A DNA stretch of 64,000 nt. It comes from Nosocomiicoccus ampullae (GTDB taxonomy: Bacteria; Bacillota; Bacilli; Staphylococcales; Salinicoccaceae). This document shows, in pieces, positions 7,811 through 15,628 of this stretch. Location of the stretch: the NCBI RefSeq assembly GCF_019357495.1, contig NZ_CP079110.1:372001-436000 (forward strand). The letters run 5' to 3'. How positions within the stretch are numbered: the stretch's first letter is position 1; every line of letters starts with the position of its first letter. The position numbers were made by a program, and so were the translations under genes. The notes below the pieces were generated by a model. The model did no database searches. It had not been told where the DNA came from and was given only the letters and a program-made list of their open reading frames with translations.

Positions 7811-8917
7811 ATGTTTAATAAGATTTGGTTTCAAAGTGGTGTAGCGCTTATTATGACGCTTATCATTATATACATGGTCGTACAAGTTCAGTACATATTC
7901 GTACCATTTTTCCAAATCATTGCCACTATTTTTGTGCCAGTGCTTCTGGCTGGTGTGTTATTTTACATAACGATACCAATTCAAGAGTTTTTAGAAAGAC
8001 ATAAAGCACCACGTTGGTTATCTATGGTGTCTGTGTTTTTAATTATTACGATTGTAATTACAGTATTATCAATTTCAGTCATTCCAGTTGTAACTGAACA
8101 AGTTCAAAACTTAATTACACGTGCACCACTTATTCAACGTGAAATTCAAAGTTTTGTAAATACAGTACTGAATCAAAGAGAACGATTACCGTTTGAAGTA
8201 AACTTAAATGAAATTACAGATAAGGCATTTGAAACAGGTTCATCGATGTTTAGTAGCGTCGTTGCGAACGCATTTAAAATTATTATGAGTACAGTTTCAG
8301 TTGTTATTTCACTCGTTTTAGTTCCGTTTTTCTTTATTTTTATGCTAAAAGATCACGAAAAATTTGTACCAAGTATTACAAGACCTTTCACAGGACGTTT
8401 TAAATTATTTTTACTCGATACAATTAGAGATATCGATAAAACACTCCGTGCATTTATACAAGGTCAAATGCTTGTATCATTTATTTTATGTATTATTTTA
8501 TTTATCGGTTACCAAATTATCGGTTTAGAATATGCATTATTACTTGCGATATTTGCGTTATTTATGAACGTTGTTCCGTTTGTTGGTCCGTGGGTAGCAT
8601 TTTTACCTGCAGCAATCCTAGCACTAATTCAAGATCCGATTATGTTTGTGTGGGTCTCAATCATTACACTTGCTGCTCAGCAAATTGAGTCGAATATTAT
8701 TACACCAAATGTTATGGGTCAGCAACTTGCATTACACCCGCTAACAGTTATTACAATCGTACTAGCGGCAGGAAATATCGCAGGATTTTTAGGAATATTA
8801 ATTGCGATTCCGACATATGCAGTAATTAAATCTATTGTACAAAACATTTGGCGATATAGACGTGATTTAAGTCATACGTTAATTAGTGATATTGAAACAC
8901 CAAAACGTAAATTTTAA
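7811..8917 (+). CDS. AI-2E family permease (YubA/PerM-like)
   Basis: A 368-residue integral membrane protein with about eight transmembrane helices: a pair at the N-terminus, a less hydrophobic periplasmic-type segment around 90-150, and a dense C-terminal block with the family motif NVVPFVGPWVAFLPA and ALHPLTVITIVLAAGNIAGFLGILIA. The family holds the autoinducer-2 exporter TqsA but also Na+/H+ antiporters and proteins of unknown substrate. AAGGAGG precedes the ATG. It stands alone, with a 50-base gap to the M23 peptidase gene. Confidence 0.82.
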   Translation: MFNKIWFQSGVALIMTLIIIYMVVQVQYIFVPFFQIIATIFVPVLLAGVLFYITIPIQEFLERHKAPRWLSMVSVFLIITIVITVLSISVIPVVTEQVQNLITRAPLIQREIQSFVNTVLNQRERLPFEVNLNEITDKAFETGSSMFSSVVANAFKIIMSTVSVVISLVLVPFFFIFMLKDHEKFVPSITRPFTGRFKLFLLDTIRDIDKTLRAFIQGQMLVSFILCIILFIGYQIIGLEYALLLAIFALFMNVVPFVGPWVAFLPAAILALIQDPIMFVWVSIITLAAQQIESNIITPNVMGQQLALHPLTVITIVLAAGNIAGFLGILIAIPTYAVIKSIVQNIWRYRRDLSHTLISDIETPKRKF

Positions 8918-8967
8918 TTAGCGGAATCCTCTCTTTCATTCGATATAAGAATTAAGGAGGGGATTTT

Positions 8968-9657
8968 TTGAATCCAATTGAATATTTAAAAAAGTGTGGG
9001 TTTAAAATAACGAGTAATCCACATTTAATGCAACCGTTTGGGTATAGAAATTATACGGTGAATGGTTTTAACTATGATTCATACTGTGGGGGTTACCACC
9101 GTGCATATGATTTAGTAAAGTATGACGGTGCAGACATTCCAGCAGTGATTAGCGGGGTTGTTGTCAGAGGGACAAGTAACTATGGTAACTTTGGTGCAAC
9201 GATTGTCATTGCGAATGAAGCACTCGGTATACAAGTGATTTACGGGCATTTAAAAAGAAATTTGACAGTGAATATTGGAGAACGAGTAAAATTTGGTCAA
9301 ACCATCGCAAGGCAGGGAAACACGAATAATTTAAACGCGCCGATGGCCAGTCATTTACACATTCAGTTTCAACCATATGGCTATTTACGAGAAAAAGAAT
9401 TTGTTTGTAATGGTATAAGTGCTAAACAGATTGACCTAAGAAAAGATAAACATTTTAGCGGAGTATTTATACCTCGGTTTAATATGAATATCAGAAAGAC
9501 AAGCAGTTTAAATGGAAAAATTTTAAAAGTTGTAAAGCCAAATAGTCAACTATCATTTAATAGTGTAGTCTTTAAAGACGGACATTACTGGTTAAAATTA
9601 AAAGAGGGCTATGTATCTTCAGGCACAAAAAGCGAGCAATACGGAAGATTTAACTAA
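8968..9657 (+). CDS. Leaderless M23 (lysostaphin-type) peptidase with SH3-like tail
   Basis: A 229-residue zinc peptidase. The M23 ligands are all present: H-x3-D in YHRAYDL (about residue 48), and HLH in SHLHIQF (about residue 131), plus the conserved GHL. Residues about 165-225 resemble an SH3b wall-binding domain (NIRKTSS, GHYWLKL). Such enzymes cut peptidoglycan cross-bridges. No signal peptide or membrane segment is visible: the protein starts MNPIEYLKKCGF after a TTG with AAGGAGGGG upstream. It may leave by lysis, as phage lysins do, or by an unknown route. No holin or other phage gene is adjacent. Confidence 0.8.
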   Translation: MNPIEYLKKCGFKITSNPHLMQPFGYRNYTVNGFNYDSYCGGYHRAYDLVKYDGADIPAVISGVVVRGTSNYGNFGATIVIANEALGIQVIYGHLKRNLTVNIGERVKFGQTIARQGNTNNLNAPMASHLHIQFQPYGYLREKEFVCNGISAKQIDLRKDKHFSGVFIPRFNMNIRKTSSLNGKILKVVKPNSQLSFNSVVFKDGHYWLKLKEGYVSSGTKSEQYGRFN

Positions 9658-9658
9658 A

Positions 9659-9694
9659 AAAAGGGATACAAATCTACGGATTTGTATCCCTTTT
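9659..9694. terminator. Bidirectional terminator between M23 gene and 9697-10101 gene
   Basis: Perfect 12-bp stem GGGATACAAATC / GATTTGTATCCC (9663-9674, 9679-9690), flanked by an A-run on the left and a T-run on the right, so it serves both convergent genes. Confidence 0.9.
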
Positions 9695-9696
9695 AA

Positions 9697-10101
9697 TTAT
9701 GCACGGCGTGTACCTTGACCAACACCGTCGTCGATCTCTTTTAGCATTCTATTAATTGTAACCTGGTTAAACATTTCTACAACAAAGATTACAACAAATG
9801 CATATACAATCGCAAAACCAGCTGGTAAGATTGTACCTTTTGTTACTGTTAAAACAAGTGCTGGAAGTAAAACTGCAGCTATGTATAATACAAGCATAAT
9901 TACACGATTTGATTCGATTCGATCTTGTGCAGCTTTAATTTTTGGACCGAATTCACGTGTCACGTAATCTAAGTCAGCATCGTTTGCTCTGTCTTCAGTA
10001 TCGAAAACATGTGTCACGATTGGTAAATTAGAATACTTATCTGTTTCATAACGAAGGTCCATGTGGTCATTTGGCCATCTTAATGCTTCAAAAAACTTCA
10101 T
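9697..10101 (-). CDS. Small membrane protein of unknown function
   Basis: I do not recognise this 134-residue protein. Residues 1-65 are polar and cytoplasmic-looking (YETDKYSNLPIVTHVF, DRANDADLDY), followed by two transmembrane helices at about 68-88 and 93-113 and a short charged tail. It has its own RBS (AAGGGAG) and shares the bidirectional terminator with the M23 gene. It lies divergently from the Tat-dependent dehydrogenase cluster, with about 190 bases between them; a link is not supported by anything further. Confidence 0.65.
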   Translation of the reverse strand: MKFFEALRWPNDHMDLRYETDKYSNLPIVTHVFDTEDRANDADLDYVTREFGPKIKAAQDRIESNRVIMLVLYIAAVLLPALVLTVTKGTILPAGFAIVYAFVVIFVVEMFNQVTINRMLKEIDDGVGQGTRRA

Positions 10102-10219
10102 TATTCGGAAACTCCCTTTCTTATACTCTTATCTCCTTAATTATAGACAACTTCACTCTATTATTCAAAGCCTATTCAAACAAAAAGACACAAAAACTTC
10201 ATAAATTTAAATTAAACTA

Positions 10220-10247
10220 TTACATTATGAGCATAAAGGTGTACAAT
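10220..10247 (+). promoter_or_regulatory. Candidate promoter of the GMC dehydrogenase cluster
   Basis: TTACAT (10220-10225), 16-base spacer and TACAAT (10242-10247), about 45 bases before the first gene. Predicted from sequence only. Confidence 0.4.
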
Positions 10248-10291
10248 TGTATATATCATATATTAAGAGATTAATTTAAGGAGTGAGGAAA

Positions 10292-11086
10292 ATGTCGGAG
10301 GAGAAACAATTCTCAAGACGTGATTTCCTGAAAACTACGGGTGTAGCAACAGGTGGTATTATCGGAGGAAGTCTTCTTGGAGGTTTAATTGGATTTAACC
10401 TCGATGGGGATTCAAACAATAAATCAAAAGACTCTGGTGACAATGAGGGTAACGGTGGACAAGACGAACACGGTGGCCACGGCGGCGGAGGTTCGTTTGA
10501 CGTACCTGATAGAGGTCGTATTTTCTTTGAAAACGATTCAGATTTCGCAACAATAGAAGCGGCGATGGAAAGAATTTTCCCAGAAACGGACGTTGGACCG
10601 GGAGCAAAAGAACTCGGTGCAGCATACTTCTTAGATGGACAACTTGCAGGCGCATATGGCTTTAACTCTAAAGAGTATATGCAAGGACCTTTCTACGAAG
10701 GCTTACCAACTCAAGGTTATCAATCTAACTTAAACCGTGGTGAATATTTCAGACTTGGTATTAAAAAACTACAAGATGAAGCACAAGATCGCTTCGAAGA
10801 AAGCTTTTCAAATATTGATGAAGACAAGCAAGATGAAATTCTTCAAGATTTCCAAGATGATAAAGTCGACTTCGGAGTACCAAAATCAACAGCAACTTCA
10901 GGATACTTCTTTACGATGCTTCGCTCAGCAACGTTAGAAGGGGCATATTGTGACCCAATTTATCATGGAAACAGAAACATGGAAGGTTGGAAAATGAAAC
11001 AATTCCCTGGACATCAGCACTCATACTTAGACGTGATTGATGCAGACGAATTTAAAGAGATAGACCCATTACCAAACTTTAGCTAG
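10292..11086 (+). CDS. Gluconate 2-dehydrogenase subunit 3-like protein with Tat signal
   Basis: A 264-residue small subunit of a membrane-bound GMC dehydrogenase. The N-terminus has a perfect twin-arginine motif SRRDFLK followed by a glycine-rich hydrophobic stretch (about residues 18-37) and no lipobox, so it is exported folded and probably anchored or released. A Gly/His-rich linker (DEHGGHGGGG) precedes the subunit 3 domain (about 65-262). In Gram-negative enzymes this subunit escorts the FAD subunit through the Tat pore. I chose ATG 10292 because AAGGAG ends eight bases before it; the GTG at 10283 overlaps that site. The first flavoprotein gene follows 11 bases later. Confidence 0.85.
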   Translation: MSEEKQFSRRDFLKTTGVATGGIIGGSLLGGLIGFNLDGDSNNKSKDSGDNEGNGGQDEHGGHGGGGSFDVPDRGRIFFENDSDFATIEAAMERIFPETDVGPGAKELGAAYFLDGQLAGAYGFNSKEYMQGPFYEGLPTQGYQSNLNRGEYFRLGIKKLQDEAQDRFEESFSNIDEDKQDEILQDFQDDKVDFGVPKSTATSGYFFTMLRSATLEGAYCDPIYHGNRNMEGWKMKQFPGHQHSYLDVIDADEFKEIDPLPNFS

Positions 11087-11097
11087 GAGAGAAATAA

Positions 11098-12825
11098 ATG
11101 GCAAAGAAATTAGATAAAGTAGATGTCCTCACTGTCGGAGCAGGCTGGACAGGCGGAATCGTCGCAGCAGAAGCGGCAAAAGAGGGACTAAAAGTAGTCA
11201 GTCTTGAAAGAGGTAAAAAAAGAGGCACAGAAGATTATCAGCACGTGCATGACGAATTAAAATATGCGATTCGTTATGAACTTATGCAAGATATTTCTAA
11301 AGAAACATTAACATTCAGAAATGAACCAGACCAACGTGCATTACCAATGCGTCAACAAGGGTCATTCTTACTTGGAGATAACGTCGGTGGTGCAGGTACA
11401 CACTGGAACGGTTGGGTATATAGATTTTTACCTTATGACTTTGAAATTGAAACTCAAACGAAAGAAAAGTACGGTGAAGATCGCCTTCAAGAAGATGATG
11501 GATACCGCTTTAGAGACTGGGGTATTACATATGATGAGTTAGAACCATACTTTACACAGTTTGAAGAGACTGCAGGTGTCGGTGGAACAGTCAACCACTT
11601 CGAAGGTGAAAGAAGTAAAGACTATCCAAACGGTCCAATGGTTCAAACAAAAATGATGAAAATGTTTGAAGATGCAACAAATGATATGGGTTATCACCCA
11701 CACTTTTTACCATCAGCAAACATGTCTGAAGCATACGAAAATCCAGATGGTGAAAAATTAAATCCATGTCAGTATTGTGCGTTCTGTGAGCGTTTCGCAT
11801 GTGAATACGACGCGAAAGCTACACCAGAAGTGACAGTATTAAAAACTGCACAACGTCACGATAACTTTGAACTTCGTACACATTGTAACGTCGTAGAAAT
11901 TTTAACTGACGATGATGATGATTCTAAAGTTACAGGTGTTAAATATGTAGATACACTAACTAAAGAAGAATTCATTCAACCAGCGGATATCGTTGTATTA
12001 ACAAGTTACGTATTCAATAACTACAAATTATTAGCAGTTTCAGATATCGGTGAACAATATGATCCGAAAACTGAAAAAGGATCACTTGGACGTAACTATT
12101 GTTATCAAACATTCGGTGGTGCTAGAGGATTCTTTGACGAACAATTTAACGTCTTCATGGGTGCAGGTGCACTAGGTATGTCTATGGATGACTTTAATGG
12201 AGATAACTTCGATCACGAAGACTTAGATTTCTTACACGGTGGTAGTATCACAATTACTCAACTTGGTTCAAGACCAATTGTGACTAACCCTGTACCAAAA
12301 GGAACTCCTTCATGGGGTGCAGACTTTAAAGAGGAATCTGTTAAACAATATACGAGATCTTTATCAGTTGCTGGACAATGTGCATCAAGTCCACATAAAG
12401 ATAACTATCTTGACTTAGATAGTGACTATAAAGATGAATTTGGTGTACCACTCGTACGATTAACTTACAACTTCACAGATATGGACAGAAAAAGAACAAA
12501 ATATCTAGCAGAACGTTGTGGAGAAATTTTAGAAAAAATGGGTGCTAAAAAAGTAGATGTTGACGATGAATTAGGCGACTATGACATTGTTCCTTACCAA
12601 TCTACACACAACACTGGTGGTACTATTATGGGTGATGACAGAGAAACATCTGTAGTTAACAATTGGCTACAACACTGGGATAGAGATAACCTATTCGTTG
12701 TTGGTGCAGGTAACTTTGCGCATAACTCAGGTTATAACCCAACAGGTACAGTTGGTGCTCTTGCGTATCGCTGTGCTGAAGGTGTAATTAAATATTCAAA
12801 AGATAAAAAACGTTTAGAGAAGTAA
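11098..12825 (+). CDS. GMC family FAD-dependent dehydrogenase, catalytic subunit 1
   Basis: A 575-residue flavoprotein. The FAD loop is VGAGWTGGIVAAE (about residues 16-28) and the C-terminal GMC segment contains HNTGGTIMG and the active-site AHNSGYNPTGTVGALAYR. A cysteine cluster CQYCAFCERFAC (residues about 224-235) corresponds to the region that binds an iron-sulfur cluster in FAD glucose and gluconate dehydrogenases. There is no signal peptide, so export would be as a passenger of the Tat-signal subunit encoded just upstream. The likely reaction is oxidation of a sugar or polyol to a keto product with electrons passed to quinone; the substrate is unknown. Confidence 0.85.
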   Translation: MAKKLDKVDVLTVGAGWTGGIVAAEAAKEGLKVVSLERGKKRGTEDYQHVHDELKYAIRYELMQDISKETLTFRNEPDQRALPMRQQGSFLLGDNVGGAGTHWNGWVYRFLPYDFEIETQTKEKYGEDRLQEDDGYRFRDWGITYDELEPYFTQFEETAGVGGTVNHFEGERSKDYPNGPMVQTKMMKMFEDATNDMGYHPHFLPSANMSEAYENPDGEKLNPCQYCAFCERFACEYDAKATPEVTVLKTAQRHDNFELRTHCNVVEILTDDDDDSKVTGVKYVDTLTKEEFIQPADIVVLTSYVFNNYKLLAVSDIGEQYDPKTEKGSLGRNYCYQTFGGARGFFDEQFNVFMGAGALGMSMDDFNGDNFDHEDLDFLHGGSITITQLGSRPIVTNPVPKGTPSWGADFKEESVKQYTRSLSVAGQCASSPHKDNYLDLDSDYKDEFGVPLVRLTYNFTDMDRKRTKYLAERCGEILEKMGAKKVDVDDELGDYDIVPYQSTHNTGGTIMGDDRETSVVNNWLQHWDRDNLFVVGAGNFAHNSGYNPTGTVGALAYRCAEGVIKYSKDKKRLEK

Positions 12826-12851
12826 TAATTTATTCTTAGGGGTAGATTTTA

Positions 12852-14582
12852 ATGGCTAAAGAGCTTGAAAAAGTCGATGTTGTAACGATTGGCGCCGGTT
12901 GGACCGGCGGAATCGTTTCAGCTGAAACGACTAAAGAAGGCTTAAAAGTAAAAAGTTTAGAAAGAGGTCCATACCGCGATACGAATGATTATCAGCACGT
13001 TCACGATGAGTTAAAATACGCGGTGCGTTACGAGTTAATGCAGGACGCTTCAAAAGAAACTTTAACATTTAGAAATAAACGTGATGAGCGTGCATTACCG
13101 ATTCGTAGATTCGGATCATTTTTACCAGGACAAGGTCGCGGGGGTGCCGGTACGCACTGGAATGGTCAGACAGACCGCTACATGAAATATGATTTTGAAA
13201 TTAAATCAATGACAGAAGATAAGTACGGTAAAGATAAGCTTTCAGAAGATGATGGCTTTATGTACCGTGACTGGGGAATTACGTTTGATGATATGGAACC
13301 ATATTATGATACGTTTGAGAAAACAGCAGGCGTAAGTGGTGAAGAAAATCCACTTGGTGAGAAACGTTCTAGCCCGTACCCTAACCCACCAATGGTAAAA
13401 ACGAAAACATTAAAAATGTTTGAAGATGCTGCGAAAGAATTAGAACTTCACCCAATTATGATGCCATCATCAAATATGTCGCAAAATTACGTTAACCCTG
13501 ATGGTGAAACGTTAAATCAATGTCAGTATTGTGCATTTTGTGAAAGATTCGCATGTGAATACGACGCAAAAGCAACACCTGACGTGACAGTACTAAAAAC
13601 AGCTGAAAGAACAGGCAATCATGAAATTCGTTACAACTCTAACGTCACTGAAATCGTGACAGATAAAGACGACAAAAAGAAAGTTATAGGAGTCAAATTT
13701 ATCGACACTGAAACTCACGAAGAGTATTTCCAACCAGCAGACATCGTTGTACTTTCTAGCTTCGTATTTAGTAACTATAAATTACTCGCAGTATCTGATA
13801 TTGGTAAACAATACGATCCAGAAACTGGTAAAGGTACGTTAGGAAGTCATTACTGTTACCAAACAGGACTTGGTGCAACAGGTTTCTTCGACGATCAGTT
13901 TAATACATTTATGGGTGCAGGAGCACTTGGTATGATTTTAGATGACTTTAACGGAGATAACTTTGAGCATGAAGACCTTGATTTCATTCATGGTGGTTCA
14001 ATTCACTTCACTCAAACAGGCAGTCGTCCTATTTTAACGAATGTTGTTAAAGAAGACACACCGTCATGGGGTAAAGACTTTAAAGATGAGTCGGTAAATA
14101 ACTTCACACGAACACTTGAAGTGTATACGATGGCACATACAGGCCCGCACCGCGATAACTATTTATCTTTAGATCCAACGTATAAAGATGCTTACGGTAA
14201 TCCGCAAGTGCGTCTGACTTATAATTGGACAGAAAAAGATAACGCGCGTAACAAATATCTCGTAAAACAATGTGAAGAGATTTTAAAGAAAATGGGTGCT
14301 AAACATATTGACGTTGAAGACGGAGATATCGGTGACTATGATATCGTTCCGTACCAGTCAACAAACTTAGCAGGGGGTACTCCAATGGGAGATGACCCTA
14401 AGAACTCTGTAGTTAACACTTGGCTACAACACTGGGACAGAGATAATCTATTCGTCGTAGGTTCAAGTGCATTCGTTCATAACTCAGGTAACAACCCAAC
14501 AGGAACAGTATGTGCACTCGCATATCGCTGCGCTGAAGGTGTTATTAACTACCACAAAGACAATAAACGTCTAGAAAAATAA
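12852..14582 (+). CDS. GMC family FAD-dependent dehydrogenase, catalytic subunit 2 (paralogue)
   Basis: A 576-residue paralogue of the preceding gene, alike over its full length: same FAD loop (IGAGWTGGIVSAE), same cysteine cluster CQYCAFCERFACEYDAKATP, and a C-terminal block VHNSGNNPTGTVCALAYR. Differences sit around the substrate side, for example HWNGQTDRYMKYDFE against HWNGWVYRFLPYDFE, and NLAGGTPMG against NTGGTIMG, so the two probably differ in substrate. The gap between them is 26 bases. The base sequences differ in synonymous choices through much of the gene, so this is an old duplication. A strong terminator follows. Confidence 0.85.
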   Translation: MAKELEKVDVVTIGAGWTGGIVSAETTKEGLKVKSLERGPYRDTNDYQHVHDELKYAVRYELMQDASKETLTFRNKRDERALPIRRFGSFLPGQGRGGAGTHWNGQTDRYMKYDFEIKSMTEDKYGKDKLSEDDGFMYRDWGITFDDMEPYYDTFEKTAGVSGEENPLGEKRSSPYPNPPMVKTKTLKMFEDAAKELELHPIMMPSSNMSQNYVNPDGETLNQCQYCAFCERFACEYDAKATPDVTVLKTAERTGNHEIRYNSNVTEIVTDKDDKKKVIGVKFIDTETHEEYFQPADIVVLSSFVFSNYKLLAVSDIGKQYDPETGKGTLGSHYCYQTGLGATGFFDDQFNTFMGAGALGMILDDFNGDNFEHEDLDFIHGGSIHFTQTGSRPILTNVVKEDTPSWGKDFKDESVNNFTRTLEVYTMAHTGPHRDNYLSLDPTYKDAYGNPQVRLTYNWTEKDNARNKYLVKQCEEILKKMGAKHIDVEDGDIGDYDIVPYQSTNLAGGTPMGDDPKNSVVNTWLQHWDRDNLFVVGSSAFVHNSGNNPTGTVCALAYRCAEGVINYHKDNKRLEK

Positions 14583-14585
14583 CTA

Positions 14586-14615
14586 GAAGCTAAGTGAAAC
14601 TTAGCTTCTTCTTTT
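14586..14615 (+). terminator. Terminator of the GMC dehydrogenase cluster
   Basis: 10-bp stem GAAGCTAAGT / ACTTAGCTTC (14586-14595, 14599-14608) followed by TTCTTTTT. Confidence 0.85.
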
Positions 14616-14688
14616 TATGATGTTTTTTAAAACTAAAAACTATATTATAATAAATACATAATTCCATTCATCCTATTCTTTAGGTAAT

Positions 14689-14761
14689 CATTAATTGAAT
14701 TAATACTTATAGTTGTAAACTCTATAGATATGAATTTAGAGTAGTAAAACTTCAATTAATG
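14689..14761 (+). promoter_or_regulatory. Nested inverted repeats in the tatC leader
   Basis: CATTAATTGAA (14689-14699) is perfectly complementary to TTCAATTAATG (14751-14761), and between them ACTCTA pairs with TAGAGT around 14719-14743. The structure ends about 15 bases before the tatC ribosome site. It could be an operator pair or a structured leader. There is no T-tract, so it is not a simple terminator. Confidence 0.4.
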
Positions 14762-14788
14762 GTTGAATGATTAAGGTGGTACATAATT

Positions 14789-15559
14789 ATGTCTAATGAA
14801 CATGAATATAAAGAAGTGCCAGTAAATAGAAAACGTAAGAAGCTAACCCAAGAAGATAATATGGCACCGTTAATGGACCATATTTTAGATTTAAGAGCTG
14901 TCGTTATAAAATCAGCACTTGTTGTTGTATTATGGTTCGTAATTATATTTGCGACGGTAAGTTGGTGGTTCCCGTACGTTTCTAAAGGCGCAAATATTGT
15001 AGTATTAGGACCATTTGAAGTGATTCGATTTTATCTTCAAACTTCAGTATCGATTAGCCTTGGATTATCTGTTCCTTTTATCTGCTGGTTTTTATGGGGC
15101 TTTATGAAGCCTGGACTCGTTGAAAGAGAGACGGCGTTTATTAAAAGTTCATTGCCAGGGATGTTATTCTTATTTGTCGCAGGGCTTTTATTTGGATATT
15201 TTGTCGTCCATCCGATCAGTTACTTCTTCTTAATTTCTCTAGGTGAGAAGAACTTTGATGTTATTGTAACTGCTGATGAGTATATGGCATTCCTACTCAT
15301 GACGACGATTCCGTTTGGTCTAATATTTCAACTACCCGTCGTTATATTATTCTTAAATTATATCGGTCTACTAAATGCAGAAACGATGGTAAAAATTAGA
15401 AAGTATGTATACTTCGGGCTACTCGTAGTAACAGCACTTATTATGCCGCCGGACGTATTTACTCATCTAATTACACTCGCGCCGATGATTGCATTATACG
15501 AAGTTAGTATCGTATTGATACGACGACGTGAAAAGAAACAACAGAAAAAGACACAATAA
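14789..15559 (+). CDS. tatC: Twin-arginine translocase subunit TatC
   Basis: A 256-residue six-helix membrane protein that recognises twin-arginine signals. The N-terminal family motif HILDLR (usual HLxELR) is at about residues 31-36, and FGLIFQLPVV at about 175 corresponds to the conserved FGxxFExPV; the usual Glu there is Gln in this protein. It follows the Tat-substrate cluster on the same strand but after a terminator and a structured leader, so it is probably transcribed separately. No tatA reading frame lies in the 200 bases upstream or beside it, so TatA must be encoded elsewhere. Confidence 0.9.
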   Translation: MSNEHEYKEVPVNRKRKKLTQEDNMAPLMDHILDLRAVVIKSALVVVLWFVIIFATVSWWFPYVSKGANIVVLGPFEVIRFYLQTSVSISLGLSVPFICWFLWGFMKPGLVERETAFIKSSLPGMLFLFVAGLLFGYFVVHPISYFFLISLGEKNFDVIVTADEYMAFLLMTTIPFGLIFQLPVVILFLNYIGLLNAETMVKIRKYVYFGLLVVTALIMPPDVFTHLITLAPMIALYEVSIVLIRRREKKQQKKTQ

Positions 15560-15588
15560 AATGCGCCGTTATAGGCGTATTTTATTTT
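15558..15588 (+). terminator. Terminator of tatC
   Basis: Stem AAAATGCGCC / GGCGTATTTT (15558-15567, 15574-15583, one G-T pair) followed by ATTTT. Confidence 0.75.
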
Positions 15589-15628
15589 GATTGTTGTATA
15601 ATTGAATCAAACTGTTAGAGGTGAAAAG

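Noticed and set aside
8968-9657. M23 gene as part of a prophage
   Set aside because: No holin, structural, integrase or repressor genes are near; neighbours are ordinary chromosomal genes.
10395-10655. Antisense frames inside coding regions (for example in the dehydrogenase small subunit, mgtE, tatC-to-htrA genes and the RND gene)
   Set aside because: They are mirror frames of strongly conserved genes, without ribosome sites or recognisable domains.
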